Source of the DNA: Vibrio gigantis
GTDB taxonomy: Bacteria > Pseudomonadota > Gammaproteobacteria > Enterobacterales > Vibrionaceae
Assembly (NCBI RefSeq): GCF_024347515.1
Contig: NZ_AP025494.1
Span: 1 to 64,000, forward strand
Direction of reading: 5' to 3'
DNA: 64,000 bases
The notes below the pieces were generated by a model that was given only the letters and a program-made list of their open reading frames with translations, was not told the DNA's origin and made no database searches. Shown here one piece after another: positions 36,710-46,698 of this stretch. The position numbers and the translations under genes were made by a program. Within the stretch, counting starts at the first letter, position 1; the number at the start of each line of letters is the position of its first letter.

Positions 36710-38483
36710 TTCATTGCTTTCCTATTTTGAACAGGAACTGCGCTTTATTCGCAATGAAGCCTCTCAGTTCGCGGAACGTCATCCGGGGACGGCTCGTGCG
36801 TTGGGAATGCGTAAAGACAGTATTGATGATCCTCAGATCGCGCGTTTAATTGAAAGTGTTGCCTTGATGAACGGCAAACTGCAGCAGCGCTTGGATGAGT
36901 CTTACCCAGAGCTGACAGAAAGCTTGGTGAACTTGTTGTTCCCGCATTATCTAAGGCCAGTGCCGTCATACAGCATGTTGGACTTCGCTATTTTTGAAGA
37001 AGCGAATGCAAAGCACAGTATACCTAAAGGCACAGAATTTGATGTCGCGAGTGAATCTGGTGAGCCAGTGGTGTTTCGCACTTCCGAAGATATAGCGCTG
37101 CTTCCAATTCAAGTTGCTTCGGTTGAAGTGCTGTTTGCGCCATTTGAACTGGCTAAGCCTGCGGGTGCAGAAAACGCAAAAGCGATGTTGGAGCTGACGA
37201 TTAAGGCAACCGACAGCGGTATCGAGTTGCGTGATCTGGATATTGACCAGTTGAAACTGCATCTCAAAGGTGAAAGCCACTTCGCGTTGCGTTTGTATGA
37301 TGTACTCGCCCATGGGGGCTGTCAGGTGTGTATCCAGAATAATGGCAAGAGCTACTCATTAGGTAAGTCTGCACTACAGCCAATTGGCTTCGATGTGAAT
37401 GACACTATTTTACCGTATCAAGCAGCAAGCTTTGGCGGCTTTAAGTTGCTGACCGAGTTCTTCATGTTCCCTGAAAGATTTCAAGGATTCAAATTAGACC
37501 TTGGCAATGTCATGCAACAAGCAATCGGCTCAGAGTTTCGTATTCAGATTTTCTTGAATGAGATGAGTGTGGTGCAAGCGCGTAGCATTCAAGCACAACA
37601 TTTTTCTCTGTTTTGTACGCCATTGGTGAACCTACAAACCAAAGTGTCAGAACCTCTGCAAATCGACTTCACTCAAAAGCAGTACCTAATTTATCTTGAT
37701 GCAAGTCAGGGTAATGATTTGGAAGTGTTTTCTGTTGATGAAGTGCTAGACGTGACGGAGGGCGAACCGTTTAAGGTTTGTCAGCTCTACGGAGACAAGT
37801 ACAACAGTACAGAGACTGCACTTCGTTGGCAGCTCGTACAGGATACCCACGAAAGAGGCGTGCTTCGCAGTGGCTTAAAAGTGGCTGATATTGGGCATGT
37901 TAGTGCCACAACGTCGTCGAGAGTTTGGTCGGTGACGACAACCGCGACTGACGGCATTCGAGCAGGCTCATTGCCTGTAAACAGCCAAGTGACATGTCGA
38001 GAATCTCTTACGATTCCTGCGGCTATGAACTTACTGCGTCGCCCAACCTTGCCAGTGCGTAGTCGTGACGCAAATAAGAATGTATGGGCACTGCTTTGTC
38101 ATTTGCACTTTAACTATCACGCGATTCTAGGGACGGATGACCCAACCGCTACGCTGAAAAATGTGTTTGATTTGTATAACCACAACCAAGCGGTGCAAAA
38201 CCACATCTATATCGAGTCCCTGCAAAATATCGAGCAGGAGCAAGTGGTGGCGCCGATCCGAGTGTCAGGAAAAACATGTTTTGCTTACGGCACAAAAATT
38301 TCGGTGACGTTAGACGCAAGTAATGTCAACGGAGGTGTATCGCTCTTTGGTCATTTGCTTGACCACTTCTTTGCTTATTTCGCAGGCTTCAACAGCTTTA
38401 CTCAAGTGGATATTTATTTGGAAGGCCAAGACGGTGTTTACCTGTCCTTCCCGAGGAGAACTGGGTGCAAGAGTTTGTTGTAA
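36702..38483 (+). CDS. tssF: TssF, T6SS baseplate wedge protein
   Basis: 593 residues with the TssF N-terminus (YFEQELRFIRNEASQFAERHPG, of which the core FAERHP is diagnostic), LVNLLFPHYLRPVPSYSM, and the C-terminal FGHLLDHFFAYFAGFNSFTQ. The start is TTG 36702, supported by AAGGAAG 7 nt upstream. Two TssF and one TssG form the baseplate wedge that binds TssK. Overlaps tssG by 19 nt. Confidence 0.93.
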   Translation: MSDSLLSYFEQELRFIRNEASQFAERHPGTARALGMRKDSIDDPQIARLIESVALMNGKLQQRLDESYPELTESLVNLLFPHYLRPVPSYSMLDFAIFEEANAKHSIPKGTEFDVASESGEPVVFRTSEDIALLPIQVASVEVLFAPFELAKPAGAENAKAMLELTIKATDSGIELRDLDIDQLKLHLKGESHFALRLYDVLAHGGCQVCIQNNGKSYSLGKSALQPIGFDVNDTILPYQAASFGGFKLLTEFFMFPERFQGFKLDLGNVMQQAIGSEFRIQIFLNEMSVVQARSIQAQHFSLFCTPLVNLQTKVSEPLQIDFTQKQYLIYLDASQGNDLEVFSVDEVLDVTEGEPFKVCQLYGDKYNSTETALRWQLVQDTHERGVLRSGLKVADIGHVSATTSSRVWSVTTTATDGIRAGSLPVNSQVTCRESLTIPAAMNLLRRPTLPVRSRDANKNVWALLCHLHFNYHAILGTDDPTATLKNVFDLYNHNQAVQNHIYIESLQNIEQEQVVAPIRVSGKTCFAYGTKISVTLDASNVNGGVSLFGHLLDHFFAYFAGFNSFTQVDIYLEGQDGVYLSFPRRTGCKSLL

Positions 38484-39448
38484 GCCGTTTCGCTTATGGT
38501 GCGTTTGAGGGGCAGCTAGAAAAAGCGTGGCAGATCTTCAAGCATCAGGCTCATTTAAAAGGTCAGCGACCTGAAGTGAGGTTTAGTGCGGAAATTCTCC
38601 CAGCTTACTATCAAGCAGAAGTTTCTACGGTTACTTCGGAGCGAGAGGGTGAATTTACGGTAAAGACATCATTGGCGGCTTTGTTTGGCAACTCTGGTTC
38701 GATGCCTAGAGCGATGTATGGCGATGCACTAAAAGCGCGTTTTGAACTTGGTGATGAAGCACCACTCGACTTTTTCGACATGTTTAATAACCGTTACTAC
38801 CGCTTGTACTGCGAAACAAAGCAAAAGCATGAGCTGACGTATCAGATTGAGGAAGAGGCGTTTCATTGGAATCGTGACCGTCAATCTATTACTGAAATGC
38901 TTTCCAGTTTGGCTGGACAGACTGGAGATAAGGCACCAATGCCGGAATCTCATTTGGTGCAATACACCGGCTTATTAGGGTTGAAATTAACCTGCCCATT
39001 GGCGCTTAAGTCGATGCTAGAAGATTACTTCGAGTCGGAGTTTGAGGTTGAACGCAGTGGCCTAGAGTATTTGCCTCTAACAGAGTGTTCGTTAACTCAA
39101 ATTGGCCAAGCCGGAAACAATCATCAATTGGGTATGGGCGCGTTGGTCGGGATGTCGACGCCAATGACGGGGCAGAAACTCAACATAAAAATTTGCCCTC
39201 AAGACTATCAGCATTACTTAAAAATACGCAGTGACAAAGAGATGGTTCTTGCGCTGGACCATATGGTTAGAAGCTATATGGGAGTGAATAGCAAGTATGC
39301 ACTCTATATGAAGGTAAATAGCCAGTATCTGCCAAGAGTGAAGCTATCAAGCAGTCACCAAAAAGCGTTAAGAATTGGCCAATCCGCGTGGATGAGTCAT
39401 CAATCAGATCGTCAACAGTTTGTTGAAATGCCACTGACGAAAAGTTAG
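38465..39448 (+). CDS. tssG: TssG, T6SS baseplate wedge protein
   Basis: 327 residues. GTG start with AGGAG six bases before it, inside the end of tssF. TssG-family marks: VSRFAYGAFEGQ (shortened N-terminus), VRFSAEILPAYYQAEVS (inside the conserved N-terminal domain), LDFFDMFNNRYYRLYCET and the C-terminal GMGALVGMSTPMTGQKLNI. It pairs with TssF. Followed by clpV after 8 nt. Confidence 0.92.
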   Translation: MQEFVVSRFAYGAFEGQLEKAWQIFKHQAHLKGQRPEVRFSAEILPAYYQAEVSTVTSEREGEFTVKTSLAALFGNSGSMPRAMYGDALKARFELGDEAPLDFFDMFNNRYYRLYCETKQKHELTYQIEEEAFHWNRDRQSITEMLSSLAGQTGDKAPMPESHLVQYTGLLGLKLTCPLALKSMLEDYFESEFEVERSGLEYLPLTECSLTQIGQAGNNHQLGMGALVGMSTPMTGQKLNIKICPQDYQHYLKIRSDKEMVLALDHMVRSYMGVNSKYALYMKVNSQYLPRVKLSSSHQKALRIGQSAWMSHQSDRQQFVEMPLTKS

Positions 39449-39456
39449 GAAACAGA

Positions 39457-42063
39457 ATGATAAATATTGAACTACAAAGCTTGGTCAAAAGGCTTACTCC
39501 GTTACTAAAAAGTGCTCTGGAAACGGCTGCTGGAGATTGTGTAAGTAAAGGACACTTTGCGATAGAAGCTGAGCATTGGTTTGTTCAGTTGTTACAACAG
39601 TCCAAAGGCTGGGAAGCCGCTTTGCAGCAAGCATCAATGGCCAAAGAGTCGATGTTGGAGCGTTGTAATGACCGTCTGATGCATTTGGCTCGTGGTAATG
39701 ACTCTTCACCTTCTTTGTCCCCTGAGTTGGTTGAGTTACTTAAAGATGCATGGATGCTTGCTTCATTAAACAATCAGCAATCGGTGGTGAATGAATTTCA
39801 TCTGCTTATGGTGCTGAAGCAGCGTCTGGACCAAAGCGCTTACAACGGCGTGTTGAGCTCGTGGGTGTCAGTCTTGTCTTCTGAATGGTTACGCAGTCAG
39901 TCGATGGTGATCAGCGGACCCAGTGAAGTCTCATCGTCTACCGAGAGCATGGTCCCAACCGGTGGTGACTCAGCGACGCCAGCTTTGGACAAATTCTCGC
40001 AAAACCTGACAGAGGCAGCGCGTAATGGCGAGTTGGATCCTATTACAGGGCGTGGAGATGAAATTCGTAAATCCATTGATATTTTGTGCCGCCGCCGTCA
40101 AAACAGCCCGATCCTCGTCGGTGACCCAGGTGTAGGTAAAACGGCCATTGTTGAAGGTCTTGCCCAAGAAATCGTGAATGGCAATGTCCCATCTGCACTT
40201 GCGAACGTTGAGCTGCGCAGCCTTGATTTGTCCCTTTTGCAAGCAGGCGCGAGCATCAAAGGTGAGTTTGAAAACCGCCTTAAAGATGTGATCAATGAGA
40301 TCAAGCAGTCAACGACGCCGATCATCATGTTTATCGATGAAGCACATACGCTGATTGGGGCGGGTGGCACAGCGGGCCAGAATGATGCTGCGAATATTCT
40401 GAAACCAGCGCTCGCGCGTGGCGAGTTTCGTTCACTGGCGGCGACCACATGGGCGGAATACAAACAGTACTTTGAATCGGATGCCGCGTTGACTCGTCGC
40501 TTTCAAGTTGTTGCGGTTAATGAACCTAATGAAGAAGACGCTATTCACATGCTTCGCGGCGTGAAGCGCAGCCTTGAAAAGCACCATGGCGTTAAAGTCA
40601 TGCAAGAAGCCATTGATGCCGCAGTCGCTCTCTCTATTCGTTACCTTCCTGAGCGTAAGTTACCTGATAAAGCAATTGGTCTGTTGGATACGGCATGTTC
40701 ACGCATTGGATTGAGCCAAAGTGCGGCACCTCGACAGTTGGAAGCCATTGCAGAAAAAATCCGCTACACCAACAACGAGATCGAAACGTTACATCATGAG
40801 TCGGCATTGTGGTCGATTGAAAGCGTACGCTTGGAAGAAGCAAAACAGCGATTGGCGGCTTTAGAACAAGAGCATCAGTCACTTGAACGCTCTTGGAACT
40901 CAGAGCGCCTCTTGGTGGAAGAGATCATTGAGTTGCAGTCTGGCTTAGACGCTGAGCTAAAAGAAAATGGCTCGGTGATATCGCATGAAGCGAAAAGCAT
41001 GTTAGCAGACAAAATGGCAGCCCTGCGTGAGATCCAGGGTGAGCAGCCATTAGTCCTGCCACAGGTAACAGAGCAAACCATCGCTGAAGTGGTGGCGCTA
41101 TGGACGGGTATTCCAGTGGGCAACATGCTTAGCCAAGAAGTTGAGAAGTTGATGCACCTAGAGACTCGTATCGGTGAGCGAGTGATTGGTCAGACAACGC
41201 CGATAGCAGAGCTTTCACAAGCAATTCGCTTGTCGCGTGCAGGTTTAACCGACCCACGCAAACCTGTTGGGGTATTCCTGATGTGTGGTCCAAGTGGTGT
41301 GGGTAAAACCGAAACTGCATTGGCGCTTACCGACTTGCTATACGGTGGCGAGCGAAATATCACCACCATCAACATGACGGAATTTAAAGAAGAGCACAAA
41401 GTGTCGATGCTTTTAGGCTCTCCTGCGGGTTATGTTGGCTACGGTAAAGGCGGTGTCTTAACAGAAGCGGTACGTAAGAACCCATATTCTGTACTGCTGC
41501 TGGATGAAATGGAAAAAGCTCACCCTGGTGTGCACGACATCTTCTATCAAATCTTTGATAAAGGCTCGATCTCGGACAGTGAAGGTCGACACATCGATTT
41601 TCGTAATACGATCATCATCATGACATCAAACGCGGCCGACAGTGCTGTTGTTAATGCGTGTGAAAATGGTCGACCGGATGTTCCGACGCTGACTCAGTCT
41701 ATTTTCCCTGAGCTGCAAAAACACTTTAAACCCGCATTTCTTGGCCGTGCGACCATCGTGCCTTATTTCCCTTTGAACGATGAAGAAATGGCGCAAATTG
41801 CAACCTTGTCTCTGAACCGCATTCGTAAGCGCGTTCAATCCCACTACAACGCAAGTTTTGAATTTCACCCTGATGTGATTGATCTGCTGGTCAATATGAA
41901 CGATTCACCTGAAACAGGCGCTCGTGCCGTTGAGCAACTGATCAATCGTCAACTTATGCCGGATTTAGCAAATCAGTGCATTGTACGTATGAGCGAGAAC
42001 AAGCCAGTAGAAGCGGTCACTATTCACGTTGAAGAAGGCAAATTTAAGATTCAGATTCAATAG
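39457..42063 (+). CDS. clpV: TssH (ClpV), sheath-disassembly AAA+ ATPase
   Basis: 868 residues with N-terminal Clp-N repeats (~1-150), a first AAA module with Walker A GDPGVGKTA (~221) and IMFIDEAHTLIGAGG, a coiled middle domain (~420-520), and a second AAA module with GPSGVGKTE (~610), LLLDEMEKAHPGVHD and sensor RPDVP/GARAVEQL. ClpV pulls TssC from contracted sheaths to recycle them. The intergenic space after it (143 nt) breaks the operon and contains a TGGGTTG/CAACCCA hairpin. Confidence 0.95.
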   Translation: MINIELQSLVKRLTPLLKSALETAAGDCVSKGHFAIEAEHWFVQLLQQSKGWEAALQQASMAKESMLERCNDRLMHLARGNDSSPSLSPELVELLKDAWMLASLNNQQSVVNEFHLLMVLKQRLDQSAYNGVLSSWVSVLSSEWLRSQSMVISGPSEVSSSTESMVPTGGDSATPALDKFSQNLTEAARNGELDPITGRGDEIRKSIDILCRRRQNSPILVGDPGVGKTAIVEGLAQEIVNGNVPSALANVELRSLDLSLLQAGASIKGEFENRLKDVINEIKQSTTPIIMFIDEAHTLIGAGGTAGQNDAANILKPALARGEFRSLAATTWAEYKQYFESDAALTRRFQVVAVNEPNEEDAIHMLRGVKRSLEKHHGVKVMQEAIDAAVALSIRYLPERKLPDKAIGLLDTACSRIGLSQSAAPRQLEAIAEKIRYTNNEIETLHHESALWSIESVRLEEAKQRLAALEQEHQSLERSWNSERLLVEEIIELQSGLDAELKENGSVISHEAKSMLADKMAALREIQGEQPLVLPQVTEQTIAEVVALWTGIPVGNMLSQEVEKLMHLETRIGERVIGQTTPIAELSQAIRLSRAGLTDPRKPVGVFLMCGPSGVGKTETALALTDLLYGGERNITTINMTEFKEEHKVSMLLGSPAGYVGYGKGGVLTEAVRKNPYSVLLLDEMEKAHPGVHDIFYQIFDKGSISDSEGRHIDFRNTIIIMTSNAADSAVVNACENGRPDVPTLTQSIFPELQKHFKPAFLGRATIVPYFPLNDEEMAQIATLSLNRIRKRVQSHYNASFEFHPDVIDLLVNMNDSPETGARAVEQLINRQLMPDLANQCIVRMSENKPVEAVTIHVEEGKFKIQIQ

Positions 42064-42095
42064 CATTAAGAGGCGATAGACCCCAAAAAAAACAA

Positions 42096-42114
42096 TGGGT
42101 TGTATATCAACCCA
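42096..42114 (+). terminator. Small hairpin after clpV
   Basis: TGGGTTG (42096-42102) pairs with CAACCCA (42108-42114), loop TATAT. There is no T-run behind it, so it may be an mRNA 3'-end or processing hairpin rather than a true terminator. The following 90 nt are AT-rich and may hold a promoter for the next gene. Confidence 0.4.
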
Positions 42115-42206
42115 ACTAAAACAATAACGTAATTTTATTAACGCTTTTTGTTGCAGGCCGTGTTTAACGCGACCTTTTAGCAGCACAACATTATGAGTAC
42201 TAACAG

Positions 42207-43361
42207 ATGACGCATTCAGTCTTTTCTACGCAACAATTGGAATGGATTCGCAAGAACTTAAAAATCGCAGTGATTCACGGTGGGGATAAAGAGCAGGACG
42301 GCAGCTTTATCTTTGAAAACTTGAGCCCTCGCTCAACTAAAACGTATGCACCTGTTGCACACGATATTGCTAATGCACTGCGTGAATCTAATTTCCAGTT
42401 CGTTGAGGTGTTAGCTGAAGACATCAACTTAGCGCAGTGTCTGAAAGATAAAGGTATTGACTTGGTGATCACGAACAGTGGTGGTTTACAAGGTTTTGAC
42501 TCCATGTGTCATTTGCCTTCTACATTGGAAATGCTGGGCGTGCCTTATGTAGGACACTCGCCAATGACAGCAGGGATCTTGGATAACAAGCACCTGTTTA
42601 AGCATGAAATTAAAGCCGCGGGACTGCCGACTGCACCATTTATCACCATTGGTATTGATGAGCATTTTGAAGATGTAGCAAAGCAAGATGCGATCGATCA
42701 AATTGAAGCGCAGTTCAAAGACGGCTTCATTGTTAAGCCAGTGTCTGGCCGTGCTTCAATCCATGTTTATCCTGTTTTTAATCGTAATGATCTCGCGGGT
42801 GTTGTAGAGCATGTACGTCAAGCGACGGGGAATACAGTAATGATTGAACCTTTCCTTGGTGGCCGAGAGTTTGTTGTTGCTGTTGCGGGAGAGTACGTCT
42901 TTAAAGAAGGCAAACTGACGCAGTCTGAAATGCCGATGGCTTTCTCAATTACTGAACGTGTACTGGATGCTGACGAGCCTATTTTTACTTCCATGGATGT
43001 AAAGCCGATCACTCAAGACCGTTTGGTTGCTGTTAATGAAGAGGGGCTACGCAATCAGTTAGCACTGATCGGTCAGAAGATTTATCGCCAGCTTGGCCTT
43101 CAAACCTTAGTGAGAGTGGACTTACGCATGGACAAAGAAGGCAACCTGTATGTGCTGGAAACCAATCCAAAACCGGATTTAAAACGTCCGGAGGGAGAGA
43201 AGGTAAGTTTGGTTTGCCATGATCTGGCTCGTGAAGGTATGGATTACACAGATCTAGTTCAGTCGTTGGTGTTTAACCGATTATCTTTCCTCAAGCAAAA
43301 ACGACCAATGTCGGTTGCGCATTGCCTCAATGAGCAATTCGACGCTCTAAGCGTGTGTTAG
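42207..43361 (+). CDS. D-Ala-D-Ala-ligase-like ATP-grasp ligase in the T6SS locus
   Basis: 384 residues. N-terminal Ddl-like part (IAVIHGGDKEQDG, SCHLPSTLEMLGVPYVGHSP, DNKHLFKHEIKAAGLPTAPF) and an ATP-grasp fold (FKDGFIVKPVSGRASIHVY, MIEPFLGGREFVVAV, LVRVDLRMDKEGNLYVLETNPKP). The last motif gives the metal-binding ETNP. Enzymes of this group join carboxylates to amines using ATP, for example D-Ala to D-Ala or amino acids to peptides. The substrate cannot be deduced. Starts a four-gene stretch inserted between clpV and the FHA gene; followed by the MFS gene after 9 nt. Confidence 0.8.
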   Translation: MTHSVFSTQQLEWIRKNLKIAVIHGGDKEQDGSFIFENLSPRSTKTYAPVAHDIANALRESNFQFVEVLAEDINLAQCLKDKGIDLVITNSGGLQGFDSMCHLPSTLEMLGVPYVGHSPMTAGILDNKHLFKHEIKAAGLPTAPFITIGIDEHFEDVAKQDAIDQIEAQFKDGFIVKPVSGRASIHVYPVFNRNDLAGVVEHVRQATGNTVMIEPFLGGREFVVAVAGEYVFKEGKLTQSEMPMAFSITERVLDADEPIFTSMDVKPITQDRLVAVNEEGLRNQLALIGQKIYRQLGLQTLVRVDLRMDKEGNLYVLETNPKPDLKRPEGEKVSLVCHDLAREGMDYTDLVQSLVFNRLSFLKQKRPMSVAHCLNEQFDALSVC

Positions 43362-43370
43362 GAGTGAACT

Positions 43371-45566
43371 TTGAACTCTTTTAAGCAATATAGCCGCTTG
43401 TTGCTCGGAGCATTACTGGTTCTGTTATCACTAATGCTGATCTTTGTTGTTGGGTATGCACAAGCATTGAAAAGCTATCAACAACAGAGCCGTGATGCGA
43501 TTTTAGCCCAAACCGAAGCCGCCCGAATCGGTATAGAACAAGTTCTCAGTTCCGGTGTGCCGCTTCAGGACTTTGCTGGTCTTGAGAAAGTACTATCGCC
43601 AATCGCGAAAGCGGATTCTTCTGTGGTTGATATCCGAGTGATTTCTGGGCAGCAAGAGCTATATCGCTACACCGATGACAACTTTGTTGGCAGCTTAGTC
43701 ACCATCCCTTTGAACAATAAATTCGCTCAAGTTGGTGCTTTGGAGATTTGGCTGAGTGATGAAGAAATCGAAAGGAGCATCGATAGGCACTTCCAGCCGA
43801 TGGTGCTGCTGGTGGTTTTACTGACCGCTGCGTTTATCTTCTTTGTGTTGCGTAGCCAAAACCCCAAGATTTACTTCACTGCATTTGGTGGGGTGTTCTT
43901 AGCCATGTCGGCGAGCGTGCTGTTGATGGTCGGTGCATTGTACAAATCCGGCTTGGAGCACAAGGCGGATTCCATGGCGAACATTGTTACTCAACGTTTG
44001 GCCCCAGTACTGAATGCAGGGATCAGCTATCGTCAAGTGAGTGGCATCGATGAGATGCTAGACAGTTTTCGTCAGTCAAACCCAGAAGTCTCTTCCATTT
44101 CTGTTGCTCAGGGATCTGAGTTGATCGCCAAAAGTAAAGCGCAGAACAGTATGTCAGTCGATGAGATGGCCGAATTTCTGGTCAGCGATGCGAAAGGGAA
44201 CGAGGTGACGGTCGCTTTTTTCCCTAAAGTACTGTTTGCGCAGTTGGTTCGTACACTAAAGAACTTTGCCATTCTATTTGCTGGCTGTGCGTTCATTTGC
44301 TTTGCTTTTATTCGCTTGCTGAGCCACTCAGAGCAACAGCCAAAAAACGATATCGTACTGGCACAGGTTAAGCCGTTGCTTTTGGTTACGGTGCTGATGG
44401 AATCGTTAATGGCGCCGGTTTTACCTCAGTACTTAACGCAAATCGCGGTAGAGAATGGCGCGGGTGAAAGTTGGTCGTCTTACTTCTTTACACTTTACTT
44501 TGTCGGCTTTGCTGCAACGCTATTGCCTGTTTCGCGTCTAGTTGAAGTGTTTGATATTCGCAAAGTACTTGGCGTGGGTATTCTGTTATCTGCGGCTGGC
44601 TGTCTGTTGCTAGCGTACGAGTCCCAGTTAGCGATGGTGCTTATTGCTCGATTCACCTCTGGCGTTGGGCAAGCGACGATCTTTATTGCCGTTCAAGGTT
44701 ATATTCTGCGTTGCAGTAATCAATCTAACAAGACACAAGCCGCAGGTATCATTGTATTTTGCTTCAATGCTGGATTCATCTCTGGTGCGGCAATCGGTGC
44801 CCTGTTGGCTGATACGGTAGGCGTGCAAGGTATTTTCATGTTGTCGGCTTTAGTTGGTAGCCTGATGTATTTGTTCGCGTTGTCGCTGCCGTCTATGATT
44901 CCTCAGGGGAATGCTCAAGGTTCACTCAAAGAGAACCTGACGATGATGTTAAAAGATTCCGCTGCTTTGATGCGTGTACCGTCATTCATACGCACCATGT
45001 TGCTTGTTGGTATCCCAACCAAAATGATGCTAACTGGTGTTGTATTCTTTGCTGTGCCAATCCTTCTTTCTGATGTAGGCGTTGAGCGCGAGAGTATCGG
45101 TCAGGTGCTGATGGCTTATGCATTCTCTGTGCTTTTCATTAGTGGCAAGGTCTCGCCAATGATTGACCGTATTGGCTCTGCAAAATGGGCGCTTTGCTTA
45201 GGAAGCATCGTTGGCGCTGTTGCTTTGGCCATTCTTTCTGCTGCCTTCTTACTTGAAGATATAACCTATCTTGTCCTCGTCGCAACGTTCGCAATGCTAG
45301 TAATGGGCGTTTCACACGGCTTTATTAATGCCCCTGTTGTGACTCACGTGGTGACCACGACTCAAAGTACGAATGCCAACTCAGTTGCTTCTACTTATCG
45401 CTTTTTGGAAAGGCTAGGTCATGTGTTGGGTTCGGTCGTTGTCGGTGCTTTGCTTGCTCACCTCGGAACGGACTACGCATTTTTTGCGCTTTCGGCATTC
45501 TTCACCTTAGCTGGCTTGTTGATGTGGTTGTTTGACCGTGGAGCACAAAAGGAGGCGAAAGCATGA
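43371..45566 (+). CDS. MFS transporter with N-terminal periplasmic sensor-like domains (731 aa)
   Basis: Start TTG 43371, preceded by AGGAG. Residues 1-~320 hold three membrane segments around two extracytoplasmic segments resembling small sensor domains: 40-145 (EAARIGIEQVLSSGVPLQDFAG) and 195-285 (TQRLAPVLNAGISYRQVSG). The rest is a 12-helix MFS carrier (TLLPVSRLVEVFDIRKVLG, RFTSGVGQATIFI, CFNAGFISGAAIG). The two outer segments are related to each other. Fusion of sensor and MFS is unusual. By position it moves or senses the product of the ATP-grasp enzyme; inference. Overlaps the next gene by 4 nt (ATGA). Confidence 0.75.
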   Translation: MNSFKQYSRLLLGALLVLLSLMLIFVVGYAQALKSYQQQSRDAILAQTEAARIGIEQVLSSGVPLQDFAGLEKVLSPIAKADSSVVDIRVISGQQELYRYTDDNFVGSLVTIPLNNKFAQVGALEIWLSDEEIERSIDRHFQPMVLLVVLLTAAFIFFVLRSQNPKIYFTAFGGVFLAMSASVLLMVGALYKSGLEHKADSMANIVTQRLAPVLNAGISYRQVSGIDEMLDSFRQSNPEVSSISVAQGSELIAKSKAQNSMSVDEMAEFLVSDAKGNEVTVAFFPKVLFAQLVRTLKNFAILFAGCAFICFAFIRLLSHSEQQPKNDIVLAQVKPLLLVTVLMESLMAPVLPQYLTQIAVENGAGESWSSYFFTLYFVGFAATLLPVSRLVEVFDIRKVLGVGILLSAAGCLLLAYESQLAMVLIARFTSGVGQATIFIAVQGYILRCSNQSNKTQAAGIIVFCFNAGFISGAAIGALLADTVGVQGIFMLSALVGSLMYLFALSLPSMIPQGNAQGSLKENLTMMLKDSAALMRVPSFIRTMLLVGIPTKMMLTGVVFFAVPILLSDVGVERESIGQVLMAYAFSVLFISGKVSPMIDRIGSAKWALCLGSIVGAVALAILSAAFLLEDITYLVLVATFAMLVMGVSHGFINAPVVTHVVTTTQSTNANSVASTYRFLERLGHVLGSVVVGALLAHLGTDYAFFALSAFFTLAGLLMWLFDRGAQKEAKA

Positions 45567-46696
45567 TTCGATTGATTTTACTTTTGGTACTGGCTACATC
45601 CTCATCGGTGAGTTTGGCTGATTGGCCTGAGTGGTTGGGCGAACACTTGCAAGCAGAGAAGGCGGTACAGTGGGAAATCAATGCCAATGACAGCGATGTG
45701 TTGTTCGCCCCGCGTGGTGAACATCCGATGGTTTGGGTTTTAGTTTCTAGAAAAGCGGACTCGTATGATGTTGCGTTGTCGACCATCTTAAAAGTGTTTC
45801 GCAGAGAAATGCCTAACGTTTCATTTCGCGCTTTCCTTTTACCTAAAAGCCAAGAGGAACTGGTCGCTTGGACGAAAGCTGCCGATATAAAGGCGAATAT
45901 GATCTACACGGTTGGATCTCATGCGACCGTCTTACTGCATAAGGTTTACGCTGGAGGTAAGCTGCCGGTTGTATCGGTAAACGCAAAAGATCCGGTGTTA
46001 CTGGGCCTGACGGATAACTATCACTCAAGCGGCAACAACTTTGCTTATACCTCCTTGAATTTGCCCGCTGATATTACGCTGAGCTTTTTACGTCGCTTTA
46101 AACCAAGTCTGACTCAAATTGGTGTGCTGTACGCCAAGTCGAACACCAGTGCTTATCTCACACAGTTTTTGCCACTTCAAAAAGAGGCTGAGAAGCAAGG
46201 ATTGACAGTCTTTCCTATCGAAGTTGACGAGAATAATCCTGAGCTTGCTCTTCAACACGTGATGCAAACCACCGTTGAATCGATGAAGGTTAACGATGGC
46301 AATTTACGTCAATCTTTGCTTTGGCTAACGGGTAGCTCAAGTCTTCTTAACCGACTTGATGAGGTCAACCTGTATTCAGAGCAGCTTCCTCTGTTAACCG
46401 CAGTGCCTGATGCTGTTAATGGCACGCAACAAAGTGCGCTGATGTCTGTTGGCGTAGGGTTTGAGAACAATGCCCACCAAGCGGCACTTTACGGCATTGA
46501 AGTACTTAAAAAGGGCGCCGCTCCTGCCTCTCTGCCTGTGGGAGTGCTGTCGCCACCAGACATCTCGATTAGCTTTAAACAAGCAGGCCGTGTTGATACG
46601 CAGCTTCCGTTTGTATTGATTGAAATGGCCAGCGATATCTATTCGCAAGATGGCAAGCTAGTGCGTTCTGCTGGTATGAGCATGGAGAGCCATTAA
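45563..46696 (+). CDS. ABC-type substrate-binding protein, ABC_sub_bind family (377 aa)
   Basis: Signal peptide over 1-19 (LLVLATSSSVSLA). The mature protein is of the ABC_sub_bind type: IYTVGSHATVLLHKVY, KLPVVSVNAKDPVLLGL, RRFKPSLTQIGVLYAKSN, SVGVGFENNAHQAALYGIEVL. No ABC permease or ATPase is nearby, so it probably works as a ligand sensor or partner for the sensor-MFS protein rather than in an ABC importer. Translationally coupled to the MFS gene. Confidence 0.75.
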   Translation: MIRLILLLVLATSSSVSLADWPEWLGEHLQAEKAVQWEINANDSDVLFAPRGEHPMVWVLVSRKADSYDVALSTILKVFRREMPNVSFRAFLLPKSQEELVAWTKAADIKANMIYTVGSHATVLLHKVYAGGKLPVVSVNAKDPVLLGLTDNYHSSGNNFAYTSLNLPADITLSFLRRFKPSLTQIGVLYAKSNTSAYLTQFLPLQKEAEKQGLTVFPIEVDENNPELALQHVMQTTVESMKVNDGNLRQSLLWLTGSSSLLNRLDEVNLYSEQLPLLTAVPDAVNGTQQSALMSVGVGFENNAHQAALYGIEVLKKGAAPASLPVGVLSPPDISISFKQAGRVDTQLPFVLIEMASDIYSQDGKLVRSAGMSMESH

Positions 46697-46698
46697 CC

